NCBI RefSeq assembly: GCF_029227915.1
Contig: NC_079881.1
Location: 25,025,501-25,089,500 of the forward strand
Direction: 5' to 3'
DNA length: 64,000 nt
Origin: Hydractinia symbiolongicarpus
Lineage: Eukaryota > Cnidaria > Hydrozoa > Anthoathecata > Hydractiniidae
The notes below the pieces were generated by a model. That model ran no database searches, was not told the origin of the DNA, and saw nothing but the letters and a program-made list of their open reading frames with translations. A program made the position numbers and the translations under genes. Within the stretch, counting starts at the first letter, position 1. Every line of letters starts with the position of its first letter. Below, one piece after another: positions 37,201-49,540 of the stretch.

Positions 37201-40200
37201 CGGGAAACGAAAACCCGCGATTTCCGGTATATCCTGGAATAGGCCCGTATAGTCGAATGTATACAAAGAAAGTACCCAGGGAGTAAACTCATTTCCCGAA
37301 CGATTTTTTAAATTATTTTTTCACCACTAAAACGCATGAGACTTGTAGTTTTCAAAAATTATTTCATTTTTGATGAGACGCTGAATAAAAGGAGTTTAAT
37401 CGTCGGCAAACGAAAACCCGTGATTTTCCGTAAATCCCGGACTCGGCCCGTATAGTCAAAAGTATACAAAGAAAGTACCCAGGGAGTAAACTCATTTCCC
37501 GATCAATTCTTTAAATTATTTTTCACCACTAAAACGCATGAGACTTGTAGTTCTCAGAAATGATTTCGTTATTGATGAGACGCTGAGAAAAAGGAGTTTA
37601 ATCGCCGGCAAACGAAAACCCGCGATTTGTCGTAAATCCCGTGTTTGACCCGTATAGTCGAATGTATACAAAGAAAGTAAACTTGGAGTAAACTCATTTC
37701 CCGAACGATTTTTTAAATTGTTTTTTCACCACTAAAACGCATGAGACTTGTAGTTTTTAAAAATGATTTCGTTTTTGATGAGACGCTGAATAAAAGGAGT
37801 TTAATTGCCGGCAAACGAAAACCCGCAATTTGCCTTAAATCCCGTGCTTGACCCGTATAGTCAAAGGTATACAAAGAAAGTAAACTGGGAGTAAACTCAT
37901 TTCCCGAACGATTCTTTAAATTATTTTTTCACCACTAAAACGCATGAGACGTGTAGTTTTCAAAAATGATTTCATTTTTGATGAGACGCTGAATAAAAGG
38001 AGTTTAATCGTCGGCAAACGAAAACCCGCGATTTCCGGTATATCCTGGAATAGGCCCGTATAGTCGAATGTATACAAAGAAAGTACCCAGTGAGTAAACT
38101 CATTTCCCGAACGATTTTTTAAATTATTTTTTCACCACTAAAACGCATGAGACTTGCAGTTTTTAAAAATGATTTCATTTTTGATGAGACGCTGAATAAA
38201 AGGAATTTTATCGCCGGCAAACGAAAACCTGCGATTTTCCGTAAATCCCGTGTTTGACCCGTATAGTGGAATGTATACAAAGAAAGTAAACTTGGAGTAA
38301 ACTCATTTCCCAAACGATTTTTTAAATTGTTTTTTCACCACTAAAACGCATGAGACTTGTAGTTTTCAAAAATGATTTCGTTTTTGATGAGACGCTGAAT
38401 AAAAGGAGTTTAATCGCCGGCAAAGGAAAACCCGCGATTTTCCGTAAATCCCGGACTCGGCCCGTATAGTCAAAAGTATACAAAGAAAGTACCCAGGGAG
38501 TAAACTCATTTCCCGATCAATTCTTTAAATTATTTTTCACCACTAAAACGCATGAGACTTGTAGTTCTCAGAAATGATTTCGTTATTGATGAGACGCTGA
38601 ATAAAAGGAGTTTAATCGTCGGCAAACGAAAACCCGTGATTTCCCGTAAATCCCTGGCTTGGCCATATAGTCGAATGTGTACAAAGAAAATACCCATGGA
38701 GTACACTCATTACCCGAACGATTTTTTAAATTATTTCTTCACCACTAAAACGCATGAGACTTGCAGTTTTTAAAAATGATTTCATTTTTGATGAGACGCT
38801 GAATAAAAGGAATTTTATCGCCGGCAAACGAAAACCTGCGATTTGCCGTAAATCCCGTGTTTGACCCGTATAGTGGAATGTATACAAAGAAAGTAAACTT
38901 GGAGTAAACTCATTTCCCAAACGATTTTTTAAATTGTTTTTTCACCACTAAAACGCATGAGACTTGTAGTTTTCAAAAATGATTTCGTTTTTGATGAGAC
39001 GCTGAATAAAAGGAGTTTAATTGCCGGCAAACGAAAACCCGCAATTTGCCTTAAATCCCGTGCTTGACCCGTGTAGTCAAAGGTATACAAAGAAAGTAAA
39101 CTGGGAGTAAACTCATTTCCAGAACGATTTTTTAAATTAATTTTTTACCACTAAAACGCATAAGACTTGTAGTTTTCAAAAACGATTTCATTTTTGATGG
39201 GACGCTGAATAAAAGGAGTTTAATCGCCGGCAAACGAAAACACGCAATTTCCCGTAAATCCCGGACTCGGCCGGTATAGTCGAATGTATACAAAGAAAGT
39301 ACCCAGGGAGTAAACTCATTTCTTGAACGATTTTTTAAATTATTTTTTCACCACTAAAACGCATGAGAATTGTAGTTTTCAAAAATGATTTCATTTTTGA
39401 TGAGACGCTGAATAAAAGGAGTTTAATATCCGGCAAACGAGAACCCGCGATTTCCCGTAATTCCCGGGCATGGCCCGTATAGTCGAATGTATACAAAGAA
39501 AGTGCCCAGGGAGTAAACTCACTTCCCAAACGAATTTTTAAATTATTTTTTCACCACTAAAACGCATGAGACTTGTAGTTTTCAAAAATGATTTCATTTT
39601 TGATGAGACGCTGAATAAAAGGAGTTTAATCTCCGGCAAACGAAAACCCGCGATTTCCCGTGTATCTTGGAATCGGCCCGCATAGTCGAATGTATACAAA
39701 GAAAGTACCCAGGGAGTAAACTCATTTCCCGAACGATTTTTTAAATTAATTTTTTACCACTAAAACGCATAAGACTTGTAGTTTTCAAAAACGATTTCAT
39801 TTTTGATGAGACGCTGAATAAAAGGAGTTTAATCTCCGGCAAACAAAAACCCGCGATTTCCCGTAAATCCCGGACGCGGCCCGTATAGTCAAAAGTATAC
39901 AAAAAACGTACGCAGGGAGTAAACTCATTTCCCGAACGATTCTTTAAATTATATTTTCACCACTAAAACGCATGAGATTTGTACTTTTAAAAAATGATTT
40001 CATTTTTTATGAGACGCTGAATAAAAGTAGTTTAATCGCCGGCAAACGAAAACCCGCGATTTTCAGTAAATCCCGGACTCGGTCCGTATAGTCAAAAGTA
40101 TACAAAGAAAGTACCCAGGGAGTAAACTCATTTCCCGAACAATTCTTTAAATTATTTTTCACCACTAAAACGCATGAGACTTGTAGTTTTCAAAAATGAT

Positions 40201-42800
40201 TTCGTTATTGATGAGACGCTGAATAAAAGGAGTTTAATCGTCGGCAAACGAAAACCCGTGATTTCCCGTAAATCCCTGGCTTGGCCATATAGTCGAATGT
40301 ATACAAAGAAAATACCCATGGAGTACACTCATTACCCGAACGATTTTTTAAATTATTTCTTCACCACTAATACGCATGAGACTTGTAGTTTTTAAAAATG
40401 ATTTCATTTTTGATGAGACGCTGAATAAAAGGAGTTTAATCGCCGGCAAACGAAAACCCGCGATTTGCCGTAAATCCCGTGTTTGACCCGTATAGTCGAA
40501 TGTATACAAAGAAAGTAAACTTGGAGTAAACTCATTTCCCGAACGATTTTTTAAATTGTTTTTTCACCACTAAAACGCATGAGACTTGTAGTTTTCAAAA
40601 ATGATTTCGTTTTTGATGAGACGCTGAATAAAAGGAGTTTAATTGCCGGCAAACGAAAACCCGCAATTTGCCTTAAATCCCGTGCTTGACCCGTATAGTC
40701 AAAGGTATACAAAGAAAGTAAACTGGGAGTAAACTCATTTCTCGAATGATTCTTTAAATTATTTTTTCACCACTAAAACGCATGAGACTTGTAGTTTTCA
40801 AAAATGATTTCATTTTTGATGAGACGCTGAATAAAAGGAGTTTAATCGCCGGGAAACGAAAACCCGCGATTTCCCGTATATCCTGGAATAGGCCCGTATA
40901 GTCGAATGTATACAAAGAAAGTACCCAGGGAGTAAATTCATTTCCCGAACGATTTTTTAAATTAATTCTTCACCACTAAAACGCATGAGGCTTGTAGTTT
41001 TTAAAAATGATTTCATTTTTTATGAGACGCTGAATAAAAGGAGTTTAATCGCCGGCAAACGAAAACCCGCCATTTCCCGTAAATCCCGGACTCGGCCCGC
41101 ATAGTCGAATGTATACAAAGAAAGTACCCAGGGAGTAAACTCATTTCCCGAACGATTTTTTAAATTAATTTTTTACCACTAAAACGCATAAGACTTGTAG
41201 TTTTCAAAAACGATTTCATTTTTGATAAGACCCTGAATAAAAGGAGTTTAAACTCCGGCAAACGAAAACCCGCGATTTCCCGTAAATCCCGGACGCGGCC
41301 CGTATAGTCAAAAGTATACAAAAAACGTACGCAGGGAGTAAACTCATTTCCCGAACGATTCTTTAAATTATATTTTCACCACTAAAACGCATGAGACTTG
41401 TACTTTTAAAAAATGATTTCATTTTTTATGAGACGCTGAATAAAAGTAGTTTAATCGCCGGCAAACGAAAACCCGCGATTTGCCGTAAATCCCGTGTTTG
41501 ACCCGTATAGTGGAATGTATACAAAGAAAGTAAACTTGGAGTAAACTCATTTCCCAAACGATTTTTTAAATTGTTTTTTCACCACTAAAACGCAAGAGAC
41601 TTGTAGTTTTCAAAAATGATTTCGTTTTTGATGAGACGCTGAATAAAAGGAGTTTAATTGCCGGCAAACGAAAACCCGCAATTTGCCTTAAATCCCGTGC
41701 TTGACCCGTGTAGTCAAAGGTATACAAAGAAAGTAAACTGGGAGTAAACTCATTTCCCGAACGATTTTTTAAATTAATTTTTTACCACTAAAACGCATAA
41801 GACTTGTAGTTTTCAAAAACGATTTCATTTTTGATGGGACGCTGAATAAAAGGAGTTTAATCGCCGGCAAACGAAAACCCGCAATTTCCCGTAAATCCCG
41901 GACTCGGCCCGTATAGTCGAATGTATACAAAGAAAGTACCCAGGGAGTAAACTCATTTCTTGAACGATTTTTTAAATTATTTTTTCACCACTAAAACGCA
42001 TGAGACTTGTAGTTTTCAAAAATGATTTCATTTTTGATGAGACGCTGAATAAAAGGAGTTCAATATCCGGCAAACGAGAACCCGCGATTTCCCGTAATTC
42101 CCGGGCATGGCCCGTATAGTCGAATGTATACAAAGAAAGTGCCCAGGGAGGACTTCCCAAACGATTTTTTAAATTATTTTTTCACCACTAAGACGCATGA
42201 GACTTGTAGTTTTCAAAAATGATTTCGATTTTGATGAGACGCTGAATAAAAGGAGTTTAATTGCCGGCAAACGAAAACCCGCAATTTTCCTTAAATCCCG
42301 TGCTTGACCCGTATAGTCAAAGGTATACAAAGAAAGTAAACTGGGAGTAAACTCATTTCCCGAACGATTCTTTAAATTATTTTTTCACCACTAAAACGCA
42401 TAAGACTTGTAGTTTTCAAAAACGATTTCATTTTTGATGGGACGCTGAATAAAAGGAGTTTAATCGCCGGCAAACGAAAACCCGCAATTTCCCGTAAATC
42501 CCGGACTCGGCCCGTATAGTCGAATGTATACAAAGAAAGTACCCAGGGAGTAAACTCATTTCTTGAACGATTTTTTAAATTATTTTTTCACCACTAAAAC
42601 GCATGAGACTTGTAGTTTTCAAAAATGATTTCATTTTTGATGAGACGCTGAATAAAAGGAGTTTAATATCCGGCAAACGAGAACCCGCGATTTCCCGTAA
42701 TTCCCGGGCATGGCCCGTATAGTCGAATGTATACAAAGAAAGTGCCCAGGGAGTAAACTCAATTCCCGAACGATTCTTTAAATTATTTTTTCACCACTAA
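34261..42800 (+). repeat. CCATGG-marked subfamily domain with 3-, 4-, 7- and 18-mer shifts
   Basis: Type C monomers here carry TTGGCCATATAG and TACCCATGGAGTACAC, near 34.44, 35.86, 36.67, 38.70 and 40.32 kb. The first two are 1419 bp apart (7-mer) and the next is a further 810 bp (4-mer). Segment 35990-37290 matches 39640-40940 at a shift of 3649 bp (18 monomers). The GATTTGTCGTAAATC block at about 36813 repeats at 37623 (810 bp). TTTTGATGGGACGCTG marks monomers near 39.20, 41.83 and 42.44 kb. Confidence 0.8.
41998..42194 (+). repeat. Monomer with short deletion at its 3' side
   Basis: This unit is 197 bp. The sequence reads GTGCCCAGGGAGGACTTCCC, where the sister monomer at about 39.5 kb reads GTGCCCAGGGAG, TAAACTCA, CTTCCC. 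About six bases are missing from the otherwise conserved AAACTCA segment. A second small private deletion, loss of TGA or an equivalent trinucleotide from GCATGAGACTT, is at about 61036. Confidence 0.85.
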
Positions 42801-45800
42801 AACGCATGAGACTTGTAGTTTTCAAAAATGATTTCATTTTTGATGAGACGCTGAATAAAAGGAGTTTAATCGCCGGGAAACGAAAACCCGCGATTTCCCG
42901 TATATCCTGGAATCGGCCCGTATAGTCGAATGTATACAAAGAAAGTACCCAGGGAGTAAACGCATTTCCCGAACGATTTTTTAAATTATTTTTTCACCAC
43001 TAAAACGCATGAGACTTGTAGTTTTCAAAAACAATTTCATTTTTGATAAGACCCTGAATAAAAGGAGTTTAATCTCCGGCAAACGAAAACCCGCGATTTC
43101 CCGTAAATCCCGGACGCGGCCCGTATAGTCAAAAGTATACAAAAAACGTACGCAGGGAGTAAACTCATTTCCCGAACGATTCTTTAAATTATATTTTCAC
43201 CACTAAAACGCATGAGACTTGTACTTTTATAAAATGATTTCATTTTTTATGAGACGCTGAATAAAAGTAGTTTAATCGCCGGCAAACGAAAACCCGCGAT
43301 TTTCCGTAAATCCCGGACTCGGCCCGTATAGTCAAAAGTATACAAAGGAAGTACCCAGGGAGTAAACTCATTTCCCGAACAATTCTTTAAATTATTTTTC
43401 ACCACTAAAACGCATGAGACTTGTAGTTTTTAAAAATGATTTCATTTTTGATTAGACGCTGAATAAAAGGAGTTTAATCGCCAGCAAACGAAAACCTGCG
43501 ATTTGCCGTAAATCCCGGGCTTGACCCGTATAGTCGAATGTATACAAAGAAAGTAAACTGGGAGTAAACTCATTTCCCGAACGATTTTTTAAATTATTTT
43601 TTCACCACTAAAACGCATGAGACTTGTAGTTTTCAAAAATGATTTCGTTTTTGATATGACGCTGAAAAAAAGGAGTTTAATCGCTGACAAACGAAAACCC
43701 GCGATTTCCCGTAAATCCCGGGCTTGGCCGTATAGTCGAATGTATACAAAGAAAATACCCAGGGAGTAAACTCATTTCCCGAACGATTTTTTAAATTATT
43801 TCTTCACCACTAAAACGCATGAGACTTGTAGTTTTCAAAAATGATTTCATTTTTGATGAGACGCTGAATAAAAGGAGTTTAATCTCCGGCAAACGAAAAC
43901 CCGACATTTCCCGTAAATCCCGGACCCGGCCCGTATAGTCAAAAGTATACAAAAAACGTACGCAGGGAGTAAACTCATTTCTTGAAAGATTCTTTAAATT
44001 ATATTTTCACCACTAAAACGCATGAGACTTATACTTTTAAAAAATGATTTCATTTTTGATAAGACCCTGAATAAAAGGAGTTTAATCTCCGGCAAACGAA
44101 AACCCGCGATTTCCCGTAAATCCCGGACGCGGCCCGTATAGTCAAAAGCATACAAAAAACGTACGCAGGGAGTAAACTCATTTCCCGAACGATTCTTTAA
44201 ATTATATTTTCACCACTAAAACGCATGAGACTTGTACTTTTAAAAAATGATTTCATTTTTTATGAGACGCTGAATAAAAGTAGTTTAATCGCCGGCAAAC
44301 GAAAACCCGCGATTTTCCGTAAATTCCGGACTCGGCCCGTATAGTCAAAAGTATACAGAGAAAGTACCCAGGGAGTAAACTCATTTCCCGAACAATTTTT
44401 TAAATTATTTTTCACCACTAAAACGCACGAGACTTGTAGTTTTCAAAAACGATTTCATTTTTGATAAGACCCTGAATAAAAGGAGTTTAATCTCAGGCAA
44501 ACGAAAACCCGCGATTTCCCGTAAATCCCGGACGCGGCCCGTATAGTCAAAAGTATACAAAAAACGTACGCAGGGAGTAAACTCATTTCCCGAACGATTC
44601 TTTAAATTATATTTTCACCACTAAAACGCATGAGACTTGTACTTTTAAAAAATGATTTCATTTTTTATGAGACGCTGAATAAAAGTAGTTTAATCGCCGG
44701 CAAACGAAAACCCGCGATTTTCCGTAAATCCCGGACTCGGCCCGTATAGTCAAAAGTATACAAAGAAAGTACCCATGGAGTAAACTCATTTCCCGAACAA
44801 TTTTTAAATTATTTTTCACCACTAAAACGCATGAGACTTGTAGTTTTCAAAAATGATTTCATTTTTGATTAGACGCTGAATAAAAGGAGTTTAATCGCCA
44901 GCAAACGAAAACCCGCGATTTGCCGTAAATCCCGGGCTTGACCCGTATAGTCGAATGTATACAAAGAAAGTAAACTGGGAGTAAACTCATTTCCCGAACG
45001 ATTTTTTAAATTATTTTTTCACCACTAAAACGCATGAGACTTGTAGTTTTCAAAAATGATTTCGTTTTTGATGAGACGCTGAAAAAAAGGAGTTTAATCG
45101 CTGACAAACGAAAACCCGCGATTTCCCGTAAATCCCGGGCTTGGCCGTATAGTCGAATTTATACAAAGAAAATACCCAGGGAGTAAACTCATTTCCCGAA
45201 CGATTTTTTAAATTATTTCTTCACCACTAAAACGCATGAGACTTGTAGTTTTCAAAAATGATTTCATTTTTGATGAGACGCTGAATAAAAGGAGTTTAAT
45301 CTCCGGCAAACGAAAACCCGCGATTTCCCGTAAATCCCGGACCCGGCCCGTATAGTCAAAAGTATACAAAAAACGTACGCAGGGAGTAAACTCATTTCTT
45401 GAAAGATTCTTTAAATTATATTTTCACCACTAAAACGCATGAGACTTGTAGTTTTCAAAAATGATTTCATTTTTTATGAGACGCTGAATAAAAGTAGTTT
45501 AATCGCCGGCAAACGAAAACCCGCGATTTCCCGTAAATCCCGGACTCGGCCCGTATAGTCAAAAGTATACAAAAAACGTACGCAGGGAGTAAACTCATTT
45601 CTTGAAAGATTCTTTAAATTATTTTTCACCACTAAAACGCATGAGACTTATACTTTTAAAAAATGATTTCATTTTTTATGAGACGCTGAATAAAAGTAGT
45701 TTAATCGCCGGCAAACGAAAACCCGCGATTTCCCGTAAATCCCTGGCTTGGCCGTATACTCAAATGTATACAAAGAAAATACCCAGGGAGTACACTCATT

Positions 45801-45897
45801 ACCCGAACGATTTTTTAAATTATTTCTTCACCACTAAAACGCATGAGACTTGTAGTTTCTAAAAATGATTTCATTTTTGATGAGACGCTGAATAAAA
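42801..45897 (+). repeat. Type E-rich stretch, ancestral-looking flank of the 16/17-mer HOR
   Basis: TTTGATAAGACCCTG monomers occur near 43.05, 44.07 and 44.46 kb, each followed by ACGTACGCAGGG. The stretch 44215-45740 resembles 47858-49383 at a shift of about 3643 bp (18 monomers), with local differences. The last monomers (TATACTCAAATGTATAC, then GGAAATAATCGCC) lead directly into the HOR. Confidence 0.8.
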
Positions 45898-46099
45898 GGA
45901 AATAATCGCCGGCAAACGAAAACCCGCGATTTGCCGTAAATCCCGGGTTTGAGCCGTATAGTCGAATGTATACAAAGAAAGTAAACTTGGAGTAAACTCA
46001 TTTCCCGAACGATTTTTTAAATTATTTTTTCACCACTAAAACGCATGAGACTTGTAGTTTTCAAAAATGATTTCGTTTTTGATGAGACGCTGAATAAAA
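45898..46099 (+). repeat. Single-monomer tandem duplication at the HOR entrance
   Basis: Monomers carrying GGAAATAATCGCCGGC start that motif at 45898 and again at 46100, exactly 202 bp apart. Later HOR copies have only one monomer at this position. This accounts for the shift changing from 3643 bp upstream to 3441 bp downstream. Confidence 0.85.
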
Positions 46100-49000
46100 G
46101 GAAATAATCGCCGGCAAACGAAAACCCGCGATTTGCCGTAAATCCCGGGTTTGACCCGTATAGTCGAATGTATACAAAGAAAGTAAACTTGGAGTAAACT
46201 CATTTCCCGAACGATTTTTTAAATTATTTTTTCACCACTAAAACGCATGAGACTTGTAGTTTTCAAAAATGATTTCGTTTTTGATGAGACACTGAATAAA
46301 AGGAGTTTAATTGCCGGCAAACGAAAACCCGCAATTTGCCTTAAATCCCGTGCTTGACCCGTATAGTCAAAAGTATACAAAAAAAGTACCCAGGAAGTAA
46401 ACTCATTTCCCGAACGATTCTTCAAATTATTTTTTCACCACTAAAACGCATGAGACTTGTAGTTTTCAAAAATGATTTCATTTTTGATGAGACGCTGAAT
46501 AAAGGAGTTTAATCGCCGGCAAACGAAAACCCGCGATTTCCCGTAAATCCCGGGCTTGTCCCGTATAGTCGAATGTATATAAAGAAAGTACCCAGGGAGT
46601 AAACTCATTTCCCAAACGATTTTTTAAATTATTTTTTCACCACTAAGACGCATGAGACTTGTAGTTTTCAAAAATGATTTCATTTTTTATGAGACACTGA
46701 ATAAAAGGAGTTTAATGTCCGGCAAACGAAAACCCGCAATTTCCCGTAAATCCCGGGCTTGGGCCGTATTGTCGAATGTATACAAAGAAGGTACCCAGGG
46801 AGTAAACTCATTTCCCGAACGATTTTTTAAATTATTTTTTCACCACTAAGACGCATGAGACTTGTAGTTTCTAAAAATGATTTCATTTTTGATGAGACGC
46901 TGAATAAAAGGAAATAATCGCCGGCAAACGAAAACCCGCGATTTGCCGTAAATCCCGGGTTTGACCCGTATAGTCGAATGTATACAAAGAAAGTAAACTT
47001 GGAGTAAACTCATTTCCCGAACGATTTTTTAAATTATTTTTTCACCACTAAGACGCATGAGACTTGTAGTTTTCAAAAATGATTTCGTTTTTGATAAGAC
47101 ACTGAATAAAAGGAGTTTAATTGCCGGCAACCGAAAACCCGCAATTTCCCGTAAATCCCGGACTCGGCCCGTATAGTCAAAAGTATACAAAGAAGGTACC
47201 CAGGGAGTAAACTCATTTCCCGAAAGATTCTTTAAATTATTTTTTCACCACTAAAACGCATGAGACTTGTAGTTTTCAAAAATGATTTCATTTTTGATGA
47301 GACGCTGAATAAAAGGAGTTTAATCGCCGGGAAACGAAAACCCGCGCTTTCCCGTATATCCTGGAATCGGCCCGTATAGTCGAATGTGTACAAAGAAAGT
47401 AGCCAGGGAGTAAACTCATTTCCCGAACGATTTTTTAAATTATTTTTTCACCACTAAAACGCATGAGACTTGTAGTTTTTAAAAATTATTTTATTTTTGA
47501 TGAGACGCTGAATAAAAGGAGTTTAATCGCCGGCAAACGAAAACCCGCGATTTGCCGTAAATCCCGGGTTTGACCCGTATAGTCGAATGTATACAAAGAA
47601 AGTAAACTTGGAGTAAACTCATTTCCCGAACGATTTTTTAAATTATTTTTTCACCACTAAGACGCATGAGACTTGTAGTTTCTAAAAATGATTTCATTTT
47701 TGATGAGACGCTGAATAAAAGGAGTTTAATTGCCGGCAAACGAAAACCCGCGATTTGCCGTAAATTCCGGGTTTGGCCGTATAGTCGAATTTATACAAAG
47801 AAAATACCCAGGGAGTAAACTCATTTCCCGAACGATTTTTTAAATTATTTCTTCACCACTAAAACGCATGAGACTTGTACTTTTAAAAAATGATTTCATT
47901 TTTTATGAGACGCTGAATAAAAGTAGTTTAATCGCCGGCAAACGAAAACCCGCGATTTTCCGTAAATCCCGGACTCGGCCCGTATAGTCAAAAGTATACA
48001 GAGAAAGTACCCAGGGAGTAAACTCATTTCCCGAACAATTTTTTAAATTATTTTTCACCACTAAAACGCATGAGACTTGTAGTTTTCAAAAACGATTTCA
48101 TTTTTGATAAGACCCTGAATAAAAGGAGTTTAATCTCAGGCAAACGAAAACCCGCGATTTCCCGTAAATCCCGGACGCGGCCCGTATAGTCAAAAGTATA
48201 CAAAAAACGTACGCAGGGAGTAAACTCATTTCCCGAACGATTCTTTAAATTATATTTTCACCACTAAAACGCATGAGACTTGTACTTTTAAAAAATGATT
48301 TCATTTTTTATGAGACGCTGAATAAAAGTAGTTTAATCGCCGGCAAACGAAAACCCGCGATTTTCCGTAAATCCCGGACTCGGCCCGTATAGTCAAAAGT
48401 ATACAAAGAAAGTACCCATGGAGTAAACTCATTTCCCGAACAATTTTTTAAATTATTTTTCACCACTAAAACGCATGAGACTTGTAGTTTTCAAAAACGA
48501 TTTCAATTTGATAAGACCCTGAATAAAAGGAGTTTAATCGCCAGCAAACGAAAACCCGCGATTTGCCGTAAATCCCGGGCTTGACCCGTATAGTCGAATG
48601 TATACAAAGAAAGTAAACTGGGAGTAAACTCATTTCCCGAACGATTTTTTAAATTATTTTTTCACCACTAAAACGCATGAGACTTGTAGTTTTCAAAAAT
48701 GATTTCGTTTTTGATGAGACGCTGAAAAAAAGGAGTTTAATCGCTGACAAACGAAAACCCGCGATTTCCCGTAAATCCCGGGCTTGGCCGTATAGTCGAA
48801 TTTATACAAAGAAAATACCCAGGGAGTAAACTCATTTCCCGAACGATTTTTTAAATTATTTCTTCACCACTAAAACGCATGAGACTTGTAGTTTTCAAAA
48901 ATGATTTCATTTTTGATGAGACGCTGAATAAAAGGAGTTTAATCTCCGGCAAACGAAAACCCGCGATTTCCCGTAAATCCCGGACCCGGCCCGTATAGTC

Positions 49001-49540
49001 AAAAGTATACAAAAAACGTACGCAGGGAGTAAACTCATTTCTTGAAAGATTCTTTAAATTATATTTTCACCACTAAAACGCATGAGACTTATACTTTTAA
49101 AAAATGATTTCATTTTTTATGAGACGCTGAATAAAAGTAGTTTAATCGCCGGCAAACGAAAACCCGCGATTTCCCGTAAATCCCGGACTCGGCCCGTATA
49201 GTCAAAAGTATACAAAGAAAGTACCCAGGAAGTAAACTCATTTCCCTAACGATTCTTTAAATTATTTTTCACCACTAAAACGCATGAGACTTGTAGTTTT
49301 CAAAAATGATTTCGTTATTGATGAGACGCTGAATAAAAGGAGTTTAATCGCCGGCAAACGAAAACCCGCGATTTCCCGTAAATCCCTGGCTTGGCCGTAT
49401 ACTCAAATGTATACAAAAAAAATACCCAGGGAGTACACTCATTACCCGAACGATTTTTTAAATTATTTCTTCACCACTAAAACGCATGAGACTTGTAGTT
49501 TCTAAAAATGATTTCATTTTTGATGAGACGCTGAATAAAA
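46100..49540 (+). repeat. 16/17-mer HOR, copy 1 (3441 bp, 17 monomers)
   Basis: This copy runs from the GGAAATAATC marker at 46100 to the next at 49541. The first half (46100 to about 47860) is colinear with 49541 to about 51300. From about 47870 to 48890 it holds a five-monomer, type E-containing segment. Copy 2 has a four-monomer segment there instead. The end (about 48899-49540) is again colinear with 52140-52781. It carries only one GCGCTTTCCCG monomer (about 47340). Confidence 0.88.
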